From Megalonaias nervosa (Eukaryota > Mollusca > Bivalvia > Unionida > Unionidae), in the NCBI GenBank assembly GCA_016617855.1, contig JAECUM010093594.1:1-64000 (forward strand): 64,000 nt of DNA, in the 5' to 3' direction. The notes beneath the pieces were generated by a model. It made no database searches. It had not been told where the DNA came from and saw nothing but the letters and a program-made list of their open reading frames with translations. This document shows positions 32,171-46,894 of this stretch, in pieces. Every line of letters starts with the position of its first letter. Position 1 is the stretch's first letter. The position numbers and the translations under genes were made by a program.

Positions 32171-32221
32171 GTAGCGCTCGGCAGTCTGGCTACCCATCGT
32201 TCACTGATCAAGATCTAAGAA

Positions 32222-32610
32222 GATGAGCAGAATTGCCGAACTGTTGGAACTCCAGATGCACCTGGAATACGCCCGTCGCCTCCTCGACGAGGTAGCCATG
32301 GAGGCTATTGCTGAAGAAACCTAGACTCAAGAGGAGGAGGAGAAAAAGAAGAAAGAAGAGGAAAAGGAAACGAAACGAAGAAAGCAATTTTGCCTCACCT
32401 AATGATAAGAAAAACGTACGAAGTGAAGCCTGCGATGAGGACTCCACCACAACGCCAAGTGCCACCAATACATCCAGCATCAACACCCGCTGTCCGTCAG
32501 ACTGAGAATTTGGACGAAGAGTTGGAGAGGCAGCGGCAAGAGTGGGGGCCTCAGCGCACGCAGTAAGGTGACCAAATAGAAGCGTGAGGGAAAGAGTCTT
32601 CACTGTCTCT
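32222..32610 (+). pseudogene. Coiled-coil gene 3, paralogue of gene 2
   Basis: ATG at 32222: MSRIAELLELQMHLEYARRL then LDEVAMEAIAEE and a TAG near 32324. An E/K-rich coiled coil follows. The start pattern (MS-x-x-AxL-x-x-x-QxHL-x-x-x-R) parallels gene 2, which suggests tandem duplication at the right end of the element. No catalytic motif was seen. Confidence 0.45.
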
Positions 32611-32759
32611 CAAAGTGAGAATTGGGATGGTGAGGCCACTCAAGCTGCCGCGCTCCCAACAACTACAATCAGTTGGGAGCAATATTGGAGCCGACTTTGC
32701 GTGTGTGGTGCCAGATCGGGGTAATCATTGACATATGCAACTGGAGTTTAACAAACACA

Positions 32760-32835
32760 GCACTTCTCAATACGAACCAGATCTCTAGAAAAGAGAGACT
32801 GATCAAGTTGCCAATAATATTAGTGTTTGTTAGTA
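32760..32835 (+). pseudogene. Orphan SRKE tail fragment
   Basis: A short frame reads NQISRKERLIKLPI, matching the LSRKKRLLKD tail of copy C and the FSRKE tail at 32140. It probably is the 3' end of coiled-coil gene 3 or a third decayed copy. Confidence 0.4.
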
Positions 32836-32844
32836 ATGTGTTTG

Positions 32845-33063
32845 TTGTATGTGTGTGTGTCTTCCTTTAACAAAACCCTTGTCCCTACACAAATTAGCGT
32901 TTGTTTTGTGTGGAAGTGGAGTAGTGTGACTGTAAACGCTAACACCTTTGCTGATGTAATAGTGTGTGTGTGTGTGTGTGTTTGTGTGAGTGTCTTTATC
33001 TTAACAAAACTCTTGTTCCTACACTAAAGAATGTTTGTTATGTGTGAATGTAGAGTAGTGTGA
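32845..33063. repeat. Two subterminal direct repeats
   Basis: A block of about 80 bases, gtcttcctttaacaaaaccc to gtagtgtgac, at about 32858-32930 recurs at about 32992-33063 with small changes (gtctttatcttaacaaaact to gtagtgtgac). Each copy is preceded by a GT run. They sit just inside the right TIR. Confidence 0.75.
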
Positions 33064-33324
33064 CTTCTTAACTGCTCCACCCGATTGAGGTCAGCCACTT
33101 GCAACATTGTTGCCGTTGTTTCCTCAGTGTCCAGTACCGTAATGTCACCTCTCTCCAATTCACTTTATCCCAATACAGTCCCAATACAGTGTCACTATAC
33201 ATTCACTGTGTTAAATTTCTCTTGTCCGTATATGCACCCACGCATGTTAAATTCCCTTGTCCGTATATTCAAAAGCACTTTTTAACATAGACGTATACGT
33301 GTCCGCATATCGTCCCCCACTACT
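33064..33324. repeat. Right TIR of element B
   Basis: Inverted copy of 17956-18210. It ends cgtcccccactact at 33311-33324. The two TIRs differ by scattered substitutions and small indels, so the insertion is not recent. Confidence 0.9.
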
Positions 33325-33429
33325 ACTTTCGGTTTGTTTAAATGAAGTATTTTGTATTTGTTCAGTTTTGTCTCCGAGTCATATTAAAAAGGAACCCGTG
33401 ACACACACATGACAAGAGGCAAGGTGCTT

Positions 33430-34290
33430 GTAGACCATTTAGAGATATGACGTTATTACTGGTCCAAGGCTGTTACAGACCTTTTAGGCATGTGACGTTA
33501 TCACTGTTTCAAGGTGGTTATAGATCTTTTTGAAATTTGACATTGTTGTTGTTTCCAGCTGCTTGTAGACCTTCTAGTGATATGACGTTATTTCTTTTAC
33601 AATGTGGTTTTAAACCTTTTAGAAACATGACGTCATTTCTGTTACAAGGTGGTTATAGTCATTTTAGAGATACGACACTATGACTGTTTCAAGGTGGTTA
33701 TAGACCTTTTACAGATATGATGATATAACTGTTTCAACGTCGTTTTTAGACCTTGTACAGATTTGACGTTATTACTGTTTCAAGGTGGTTATATATCTTT
33801 CAGAGATATGACGTTATTACTGTTTCAATGTGCTTTTAGACCTCTTAGAGATATGACGATATTCCTGTTTTATGGTTGTTATTGACTTTTTAAAGATCTG
33901 ACGTTGTTACTGTTACATGGTGGCTATAGACATTTTAGGGATATGACGTTACTATTATTTCAAGGTGGTTATGCACCTTTTACAAATATTATGTTATTAC
34001 TGTTTCAATTTGGTTGCAGACCTTTTAGAGATATGATTTTATTACTGTTTCAAAGATGTTATAGACCTTTTAACAGTTATTACGTTATTATTGTTCGAAG
34101 GTGGATGTTGACCTTTTAAAGATATGACGTTATTTATGTTTTAAGGTGATTGTAGGCCTTTTAGAGATATGATGTTATTAATACTTCAAAGTGTTTGTGT
34201 GCCTTTCACATACTTGATGTTACTAGTGTTTCATAGTGGTTGCAGACCATGTAGAGATATGACGTTATTACTGTTGAAATTGCAATTATC
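33430..34290. repeat. 45-bp minisatellite, about 19 copies
   Basis: The unit is tagagatatgacgttattac followed by tgtttcaaggtggttatagacctttt. About nineteen degenerate copies run from 33435 to 34285, about 110 bases beyond the right end of element B. The 45-base period is a multiple of three and yields a chance open frame at 33904-34119 with repeated LLLFQ; I do not call it a gene. Confidence 0.9.
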
Positions 34291-34299
34291 GAGACACTA

Positions 34300-35555
34300 T
34301 TTTCAACAAATAATGTTCAATAATTTACAAATGTAACATGCATATATGTACTTAAAAAGATGTTTAACATTACCTTTATAAATCGGGTCTTTAGTTTTTC
34401 CTAATTTATCCAGTCAAACCTTTTGAATTTTATTATACTTCTCTTCATCTAAAAGAGACTCTTGATAGTAATGATTATCTTCAGTGAAAAGACCAATGTT
34501 GGCTTAAAATTGCACAAGTCAAGCGAAATGTGTGTAGCATCATTGTCACGTAAGCAAACCATAAGGATTCCATAACTGACAAACAATAAGAAAACTCTTG
34601 CAATCGTCCAATTATGTTTGATTACTATTTGTGCTTGTGTCTGTGTACTTTAATTGGCTTGAAGGTTTTCAGTGGGATAAATGTGACATCTCAACCTGTG
34701 ACTGTACCACGTTAACATGCATATATTACAGCATCATCCCATTAATATCCGCAGCGAAGATGTATCATCCAGAAGTCCTACCCTAAATAAGGGAACAGTT
34801 CAGTGCGGTTTATTAAATTTGTTCGATCTTTATAATATTGGAGTTTTCTTTCACACGCGGAATCAAACGTAAAAGAAAGTTCCAGTTTACGTTCTGATTT
34901 CAAGCAAGCATTTTCAACAATCACTGGTTATATTGTATTATATTGCATTTTTATTTATAACGTGAAATACAGATATAATTTCAAGATGGCTTCTATGAAA
35001 TGGCCCCAGATTCATATGGCCCTTTTAACCTTATTTAATTTTCGGAGCACTCTCGAATAGGCACATCGAGCACTTTCAAGTAGTATTTCGACACGGACAA
35101 TACCTTACCAGAAAGTCATTGTACATAGATGAGCGGAAAATTGAAATCTAACGAGCGCACCGCCAACATTCAAGACCCGCAATTGTTATATGTTCTCTCT
35201 TCAAAGATAATGAATCAGTTTTAAAGTAGTACAGAGAAATTAATCAGATAGCCTTAGAGAAGGCACATGTGAAAAAGAGAAAAGCAGGAAATGTAATTGG
35301 AAATGACATCAAATATCAAAATCTTTCAGAGGTAATTACTACATACCCGTGTATGATATGGGAAAGCTTTCTTGAACTATGGCAGGTTGGTTATCAGTGG
35401 AACTGAATGTGTTTTTATTAATGTCACTGCAGGATATTGTACGCATAAGTGATACAAAATGATCTGCTGCTGGCCATTTTTGCATGTGGCATATAATATG
35501 TAGATGACAGTGAAGTTAAATAATATGTCTGAAATATTTCAGGTTTAACAAGAAC
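34300..35555. other. No recognisable gene
   Basis: AT-rich sequence with no domain or repeat I can name. Confidence 0.5.
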
Positions 35556-35559
35556 ACTA

Positions 35560-36535
35560 TTTCTCGAATAAGCCAATATGGATTCTGGTTATTTGATCAT
35601 TTTTGTGCAATGCTTGGTGCTTTTGCCCCGTTGGAGAATTTGTCTCTCATTTCAAGATTTATATAAATTGTTTCCAACCTATTTAAGTGACAGAGATAAA
35701 GAGTTTAATGTAAATCGTTATTCTGGAGGTATTACAGTTCTTGTAAAAGAACATGCCAGGCACACTTTCAATGTCAAATAAAGAAACACATATTGTTTGG
35801 TTGAAAGTCTGTATCCAAGCCACACATTTATTATTGGTGGAGATTTTGTTGTCTGTACTTCCACTGATCTTGATTATATTATACGTGATTATGTAGAGGA
35901 CGCAGATTTAGTGGAAAGGTCTAACAAGGACAAGAAAGGACTATGTTGAGAGTTTACTCAAATTATTGCAAATATTATGTGGGGATGATAAAGTAATTGG
36001 AAACATTACATATATGCAAGATAATTCTGCTACAGCCATAGGCTACATACTTTAGATCAACAATTATTTTCATGTATAACTACCTTCGGGATTGGTAATA
36101 AGATTGAATCTATTCATCAAGCAATAATATTTCGCTTGGGTCTAGCTTACCTCATTCCTCTAACAGCTGAAATTAATGAATCAACTTATCCAGGAGAGAT
36201 ATATAAGGAATGATACAAACAGAAATATATTTGTCCTAAACGTCAGCTCTTGACTATCAGAAAAGTTAATACTATATTTGCAATAATAGAGCCTAATCAA
36301 CTCATATATCCTTACATTCTTTTATTGAGATTATTTCTGACCAAGCACAAACAATGAAAGTTGATACACAAAATATTAATCAAAGAACATACAACCTGGT
36401 ACGATGCAGATTGTCAGTCAGAAAAGTATCGTGCACTAGATGCACTTTGAAATTTTTGATAATAATATGACATATAACGTGGTTTTAAATGAACACCATA
36501 TAAATATATACCGGACTTATTAAGGAATAAATGCA
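35560..36535 (+). pseudogene. LINE endonuclease-domain fragment
   Basis: Plus-strand frames give LYKLFPTYLSDRDKEFNVN, then NRYSGGITVLVKE (about 35710) and FIIGGDFVVCTSTDLDYI (about 35827). These are the SGGxxVxV and GGDFN-like steps of an apurinic-type LINE endonuclease. Downstream frames are full of stops to about 36535, where an (AT)n tract begins. It is non-functional. Confidence 0.65.
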
Positions 36536-36536
36536 A

Positions 36537-36539
<3 letters not shown>

Positions 36540-36571
<32 letters not shown>

Positions 36572-36592
36572 AGAGTATATATATATATATAA

Positions 36593-36652
<60 letters not shown>
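36540..36652. repeat. (AT)n microsatellite
   Basis: An AT run, interrupted by ggagag, at the junction between the two LINE fragments. Confidence 0.95.
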
Positions 36653-36654
<2 letters not shown>

Positions 36655-36655
<1 letters not shown>

Positions 36656-37570
36656 AGCCTTAGTCTATCAGTGGTAGTATATATCCCGAAAAATAAAGTT
36701 CAAGCGACTGGGGAGGTAGAAATTTTGACAGCAATTTATTCGGTTTGACTACCATTGCACCTAGGTGATCGATTTGTGCATTCCAGCAGAGATGTTGATC
36801 AATACACATACCAACAAGTAAACCCATGTTAGTCCATATGAGTTGTCTTGTTCCAGTTGTCATATATTTCGTTTTAGAGATATTTATGTGTATTATTTTT
36901 TGTTGAACCCAAACTTATATATTTTTTAGGTCGATTTTAAGTTTATTTTCAATGGAGTCGAGAGATTACCAGATGAATGTAATGTAGAGTTATTAGTGAA
37001 AGGCCTATATTAGAGTGCGCTGGATACAAGGTTGTCATTGAAAACAATAGAAAAAGAAGAGGCCCTAATATAGATCCTTGAGGATCACCACTTAAACTAC
37101 GACTTGGTTTTGAAGTATATTTACCCGTGCAGAAAAACTGTGGGCTATGACTGAGATACGACGTGAACCAAGCAACAGCATTTGAAAAACTTGTTAAGTA
37201 CGTTTGCCTGATTCGATCTCCAGTAGCCACTGGTCTTTAAGTTTTGTCAGTGCAGTTTACCATGAATGATTCTGTCGAAAAGCTGATTGTGATTTATGGA
37301 GGAATCGTACTTGTTACGATATCCGAATATATGCCTGTTTACATATTTTTAATAATGTTTGAAAGTATAGATAGAACAGATATTTGTCGATAGTTGGGTC
37401 GGTCATTCTTTTCATTCCCTTATGAATTGCGAATACGTTAGCAAGTTTCAATGATTCTGTTAATCGAGAGGAAGTGATAATACAGTTAAGCACTTCTTTC
37501 AACGAATCTGAGATTGAAAAATCCGATATTTTCAGAGCTTTTGGGGTAAATTCCATCTACACCCGCTGAT
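36655..37570 (-). pseudogene. LINE reverse transcriptase fragment
   Basis: Minus strand, N to C from right to left: SDSLKEVLNCIITSSRLTES then LKLANVFAIHKG (37420-37500), then WFTSYLSHSPQFFCTGKYTS (about 37130), then SLSGDPQGSILGPLLFLLFS (about 37060), the RT GxPQGSxLGPLLF block. The following FADD box has become FH-stop-stop (about 36998), so both catalytic Asp codons are lost. The C-terminal part includes HLCWNAQIDHL and LSKFLPPQSLELYFSGYILP. The motif style is Jockey/CR1-like. It lies tail to tail with the endonuclease piece across the AT tract. Confidence 0.78.
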
Positions 37571-37574
37571 TTGC

Positions 37575-37987
37575 GTGTGTCTATTTTATTGATAATATTA
37601 ATCAGTCATGTTCTACCACATAAGAGTCAGTGAATAGAAAACACAGTAATGTTCTAAGAGATTAGAGCTATTAAATCTAGCCTTTATAGGATATTATTTG
37701 GAAGAAATGATTCATATTCTTAAGTCAGAAAATCTCAAAGAAAACAAATATGAAATTTTGGGCAACATCAAAATGCACCCAGGCATCCATTCGAGAAATA
37801 GTATAATGTGACATGTGAACATAATAAGCAAGTTCTGTACATGGTTTCAAAGGTGTATGAGGCTCTTAAAGAATTAATTTGAGAACAAAAGTGTCAACAT
37901 ATTAGATGGCAATCAGCTTCACTTTTTGAAATTTGGCTCATGTACTTATTTTGCAGTCATGAGTTTTATTATTATTATTATTATTAT

Positions 37988-38019
<32 letters not shown>

Positions 38020-38995
38020 ACAGTATTATGATTATTATTATTATTATTATTTTTATTATAAGTTAATGTAAACAACTTACATAAAACCTTGTAGAAGGTC
38101 TTAAAGGAAAACCATTATATCATGTTACCAGTGATCGTGTTTTCGGTACATTCATAGTTCTGACTTATCCTTAAGTATCTTATTCAAGACAAAAGTCGTT
38201 TGCGAACAGTTTCATCGATATCAGACACATTAGAACGTAATTGTCAAATGATGATATTAACTAATGATCCGTGATTCCAGTGATAATATGTTTACCAAAA
38301 TAGATCACAGCATTCTTGATGCAATATATTGAAGAAGACATTTAATTACATAATATGTTTAGTTAAGCAGAGTCCAATTCGACCTAAAGACTTGCCTCCA
38401 GCAAACTATGCAAGTATCAATGTCGCATTTGCAGAGAAATACATAGGTTAGATACGTTTTATTGATTTTGCCTACCAGTAACAATCTCTTTGTTACTAAA
38501 TTTTCTCAAAGCAAAGGCAGTTTGAGGCCAGAAAGAACATCATCATGGTAGTATTGCTTCATATGAAGTAGCTATTAATCTTCAACAGTATCTCTCGTAA
38601 CTTCCAAGCCGCATTCAAGTTTGGCAATAGACTTTTACAATTTAGTATTTTCAACAAACTGAGTCAGACCAGGTTTTTATTCACTACTATCGGGGAAAAA
38701 AACATTTTATTTTTTCAATTCGGTAATTGTATTCCTTATTTGGATTTTATTGTATTTTTGGTATCCCGGGACGAAGAATGTAATTATCTTTCCAACGCTG
38801 CTTCGACCGTAGTTATCTAATAAGAACTTGTGGCGTAATACCAAAAAAAAAAAAACAAATAGATGACAAATCGATCTGATATTTTTAAAGGGAGGTTCAT
38901 GAAAATCTGATATAACATAACCTACTCAAAACCTCTTATTATTGGTGATATCGCGTTTTGCGCTTCTATCTCCTTTCTATTGTCTCATATCCAAC
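37575..38995. other. No recognisable gene; trinucleotide array
   Basis: Contains an (ATT)n-(AGT)n-(ATT)n array at 37967-38059. No coding motif seen. Confidence 0.6.
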
Positions 38996-38999
38996 ACCA

Positions 39000-39290
39000 C
39001 CTACATACAATGTAGAGTGAGACTGAGGGAGTGAGAGAGAAAAAGTGTGGTTAAACTGATTGGGTGACTGACCAATCAAGATCAGCGAAGAAAGATATTT
39101 GTTCAGTACCTCATGAAGAATTGTTTACAAAAAGTGGCTTCCAGAAAATTTAGAACTATAGCTGACGCCTACACGTTGAAATTAAACAGTTTAAGTCACA
39201 ATGGATACTATGTCTTTGTATGTAATATTCATAAATGTGCTACAAATTGTATGTCTGTAAGTGAAAATTAACACACTCACACGCACATAA
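39000..39290 (+). pseudogene. Scrap D: Polinton polymerase 5' fragment of element A type
   Basis: The segment ccagaaaatttagaactata and gcctacacgttgaaatta (39144-39183) matches the polymerase start of element B (ccagaaaatttagaaccaca, cctacacg..ggtgaaattt). Downstream, ggatactatgtctttgtatg and aatattcata match the minus strand of element A near 9880-9930 (agttactatgtctttgtatg, aatgttcata). So this is a solitary fragment closer to element A than to B. No TIRs were found around it. Confidence 0.65.
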
Positions 39291-39299
39291 AAAAATCGA

Positions 39300-43330
<4,031 letters not shown>

Positions 43331-43345
43331 AAATACAATTCTGAC

Positions 43346-43599
43346 GGAGGCCACTAGTGGCCGAGTGGTCTAAAGCGCTCTCCGTTACGGATCATTGCCA
43401 TCTCACCTCTGTCTGCGTGGGTTCGAGTCTCGGGTTCTGCCAGTATGGGTATGTGGGAAAGCTTGCCAGTAGCTTCTAGTGGGTCGGCGGTTCTTTCCGG
43501 GGTTTTCCCGGGTACTTCATCCACCACTTGTACTGGCCGCCATGTATAGCCTTCTTGTCCTGAAAAATGGCGTTAAACCCTACAACATTAACAACAACA
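43346..43599 (+). repeat. Full-length tRNA-derived SINE (family 1) with target duplication
   Basis: The perfect 11-bp duplication acaattctgac (43335-43345 and 43600-43610) defines the ends. The head has an A box (tggccgagtggtctaaagcg) and a B box (gggttcgagtctcg), as in a serine or leucine tRNA. The body runs to a conserved end with ggcgttaaaccctacaacat and a short (aac)n tail. The intact duplication implies a younger insertion than most elements here. It sits immediately left of Polinton copy C. Confidence 0.92.
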
Positions 43600-43610
43600 A
43601 CAATTCTGAC

Positions 43611-44235
43611 ATATTTACAAGTCAACAACTTGGATCTAGTTAATTTTCTCTCCTGTTCGCAAGAATTTGTACCTGTACCGGTAATTTCACCGCCCTCTCC
43701 TACCTTTCCTCAAGTAGAGGATTTCAGAGGCAGAAAGAAGAATTGGAGAAATTTTTACAACAGCAGACAGAAGCAGAATAAGCCTTTGTTATTCAACGGT
43801 AACAGCAAAATGAGGAAAGAAGTAAACGAGAATAAAAGAAAAAGGGAAGAGAAAGAACGACGGGGAGAAGATGGACGGAGAAAGTCAAACTGTGACGGTA
43901 CTACTAGACATTTTGGCAGAGTAAAGTATCAGAGACAAATGTATCAGACTTTTTTAATGCGACCCAAGAGAAAAAGACCTTCCTGAGCCAAACATTCCAA
44001 CCCAGTCATCACTACCTCTACGTTGACTACTCCTGCGAGGTCATCGGCAGCAGTAGCTATTACTACCATATCATCGACAGTAGAAGGTGAAGTAGGCCTT
44101 AGCCATGGCAATGGTATAAGGCAGTTAAAGCTTATAGGACCCAGTTCATCAGTTTGTTTTAAAACAAAACACCTTTTCAGGGCCACCTATCTCTCTAGAA
44201 AAAAGAGACTACTCAAAGATTGCCAAATCAAGTGA
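43611..44235 (+). pseudogene. Coiled-coil gene of copy C
   Basis: One frame with a single TGA (43984) gives NLDLVNFLSCSQEFVPVPV, a K/E/R-rich helix, MYQTFLMRPKRKRPS, EVGLSHGNGIRQLK and a tail LSRKKRLLKDCQIK. It matches the broken gene at 18910-19632 and shows how that gene should be joined. Copy C retains the SRKK tail that copy B lost near its poly-A tract. Confidence 0.65.
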
Positions 44236-44409
44236 AATGTAAATCCTTTTTCCCATGATGTTTGAATGATGTACGTGTGTGATTGCGTGAGTGTATGTCC
44301 TTATTATAACAATCAAGACTAAGAGACACGTTTTCTTTCTGGCATATTATCTCTTAGTAATTACAATGAAATTTCACAACACATCACTAAAAGTCTATTT
44401 ACTACTTCT

Positions 44410-44770
44410 TTAATTCTCTCTTTTTCCACTTTTTGAATTTCTTCACCGGCACATCGTCCTCCTCTTCTTCACTTTCTTCTTCTTGTCTTGTTTTCTAGCC
44501 TTTCTGGACGTACGTGGGTTTTTCTTCCTTTTCGGGGGGTTCTCCTTCATTTTCGGAAGTCCTCTATTTGTCTTGTTTCTTTGATCGGTTCTCTTTTTTC
44601 TTAGGGCACTATGAAGTGCAATGTCTTTTCTCCTGACAATTATAACAGGTATCTTGACCTTTGTCTATCTTTGCTCCTGTCTTGCTTTGATGTTGCGGAT
44701 ATTCTGTAATCCAACGTCTTTTCTTCTGACAGATATAGCAAGTATCTTAACTTTTATCTCGAAATTAGGA
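44410..44770 (-). pseudogene. Zinc-knuckle gene of copy C, knuckles damaged
   Basis: Minus-strand CYICQKKRRWITEYP and CYNCQEKRHCTS-stop-CP correspond to the two knuckles of 19820-20320. In the first, the expected His and last Cys are replaced. In the second, residues around the His changed and a stop was gained. The E/K-rich tail is preserved. This supports a real conserved minus-strand gene. Confidence 0.6.
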
Positions 44771-44975
44771 GGAGGAGTATTCCGTTGCCTTCCCTAAATA
44801 AACCTTCGTATGACGCCTCGCAAAGCTTTGATCAGAAACTCAGTTTGTTTTGGCTTTTCCATCTTATTCTTGACTGCTGCTTGAGAATTGAAAGAATACT
44901 CTTAGGTAAGGCACTAGCTCAATATATAGGTGTCCATTGCGTGTAAAGTCTACTCAAATGAATTTTGCAAACAAG

Positions 44976-46890
44976 ATGAAACGATCTCACGATTTCAATG
45001 AAAAAGGAGAAGAAAAGTAAGAGGCCTCAGCGTGACGTAAAACCTAGCACACGAGCTGAAGTCTTGGCCATCAGTGCCATCGATATTGAAGACGACAGGA
45101 ATGAGCCCGAATCAACACCATCAACATAATCGCCCAGACCCAGAGAGTCTACTCCAAGCCAAAATCAACCAGTAGCACCCGAAACGTATTACCACATTCG
45201 AGAGACGGAAAACACTCCTACAGAAAATTTATAACCATGTCCTACACTGACATGAAGTTTAAAGATTTCAAGTCCAAACCGAAGTATCACTGGAGAAACA
45301 AAATCAGAAATGCTGATAACCGATTCGTGGTTTTCCTTGTTAACCAAACTAAACTGACAGTGACAAGCCAATGAAGACGATCGTTTGAGACTCTCCATTT
45401 ATCACGTCAGTGTGTACTCACCTGTCTGGATTAAGTTCATCAGCCCAGCAGAATTGACACGTTCCAAGGTCATCGACAAGATTCAGCACGTTCAGCATTC
45501 CAACAACAAGTTTCACATCACCGATAGAAATGTTACAGTTTACATGAACAACGTTTCCCATCCGAAAATGAGCGGACAATACAGAAAAGTGTCATTGGTG
45601 GACAAAATTCGAACAATCAAGCATATCATTGTCCAAATTAACAAAGACCAAGACCAGACGTGTTTAGCTGGTGCTATCATTGTGGGACGGACGGATGCCG
45701 ACACGGTAGAATGGAAAGAGCGTGGTAAAGCTTACGACAATCGGACCGAGCACAACAACAAAGAGAAGCAGTACTCTTGTCACAGAAAGCTGGTCTATCC
45801 AAGGAGACGGTCTGCGGCATTCATGAAATACAAAAACTGCATAAAGTCTTGGCTCCACTCTACACGTTGAAAGTGTACCTTTTGGAGGTGCATGCTCCTT
45901 TCGTGTTACTTGGAGACGATTTCCACGCACGGAAAATATCTTTACGCTTTCACTCTCGAGGAATACTTCGATGCCGTTACCAGTATCATCTGATTCCTCG
46001 GATACGTTTATTATTGTGAGAAATGAAACTATGAGTATGCCAAACGGGAGCAACACATTCATTGTGGACAGACATGCCAGTGTTGTTTAGCCTCTAAACC
46101 CTGTCTTCACAAAGGACAAAGAAGGAACTCAAATACTCAGATTGTCAACAAACTTTTGTCAGACCTACGTGTTACCAACTACATCTCATGAAGTAAAGTT
46201 CACAGCAGAAAAGAGTTACCAACTCCTGAAATTGTGCTCTATTTGCGGAGATTTAATACTCACCAACAATACCAGAGCGCATGTTTCTCCAGGAAAGACA
46301 TGATGTTATATGTGTCACCAAATAGTGGACTTGGAACATGAATCCTACATCCTAAAATACAAATCGAAACAGGAGGAGGACGATAAGAAAGGGAATTTCA
46401 TATCTGGCGTGCAGTTTGACACGAACAATTGCATCTACATCCAATTTCTCATCACCTTCACGCAACAATCGAATAAGACCGTTCAGGAGCATGGACGTAC
46501 GAGCACCCCCAAAATAAGATGTTGATTTTGCTAGTGGCGGTCCCAAACATTAGGTCTACGAATACCGAGATAAACGAGGAGAATTGCAAACCAACTGCAG
46601 TCACAAAATCAAAGGATTGACGTTGAAACTAGTCGAGTGGTGAGCTTCGAAGTACTGAAAGAAGCTTTGTAGTATCGAGAGGATCAACACTGTAGAGTGA
46701 ACACCTACGAGCCGCACAAACCTGTACGATTAACCACTCACCACATCGTCAGTCGCCTTTTGGAAAAAGAAATGTATCAATCGTGTACCAGAAAAGAGTG
46801 CTGCTTCCATACCACTTCACTTTATAGTACGGGCACGCCGATATTGCCCGGTATCAAAAGTGATTACCTGCCTTCAGTGAGACCCAAGTA
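44976..46890 (+). pseudogene. DNA polymerase B of copy C, internally deleted
   Basis: The ATG at 44976 is intact here. The N-terminal domain is well preserved: NEDDRL-like start near 45375, LTRSKVIDKIQHVQHSNNKF (about 45443), then IIVQINKDQD and IIVGRTDAD (about 45630-45700). The next cysteine-rich segment includes HIQKLHKV-like and CQCCLASKPCLHKG (about 46075). The exonuclease core and palm, including motifs B and C, are missing: the sequence passes near 46500 directly to the C-terminal SGGPK-like and IVYQKRV blocks, ending near 46830. An internal deletion of about 2 kb relative to B is implied. Confidence 0.8.
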
Positions 46891-46894
46891 ACAT

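Larger units (their letters stand above)
17956..33324 (+). mobile_element. Element B: Polinton/Maverick, full length but pseudogenised
   Basis: The two ends are inverted repeats of about 255 bases beginning AGTAGT. Between them lie the hallmark genes of a Polinton: protein-primed family B DNA polymerase, A32/FtsK-type packaging ATPase, retroviral-type integrase, the C-terminal part of a double-jelly-roll major capsid protein, and an adenovirus-type cysteine protease. Length, about 15.4 kb, is typical. All large genes carry stops or frameshifts, and a SINE sits in the polymerase gene, so the copy cannot act alone. Gene packing is virus-like: 6-bp gaps, a one-base stop/start overlap, and TATA elements near starts. 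No matching 6-bp target duplication was found (ttaatt left, actttc right). Confidence 0.93.

Noticed and set aside
32208..32603. 131-codon minus-strand frame rich in Leu and Phe
   Set aside because: It is the antisense of the E/K-rich coiled-coil gene, a usual shadow of such sequence.
17950..33330. Six-base target duplication of element B
   Set aside because: ttaatt on the left and actttc on the right do not match under any small shift of the ends; I therefore do not claim one.
33904..34119. Open frame with repeated LLLFQ segments
   Set aside because: It lies wholly within the 45-bp minisatellite, whose period is a multiple of three, so a repetitive frame arises by chance.
35560..37570. Twin-priming (5' inversion) of one LINE
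   Set aside because: In twin priming the inverted 5' part lies on the 5' side of the 3' part; here the two pieces meet by their 3' ends.
43366..43440. tRNA-like sequence with A and B boxes
   Set aside because: It is the head of a SINE with target duplication, not a free tRNA gene; the same head recurs at 59077-59096.
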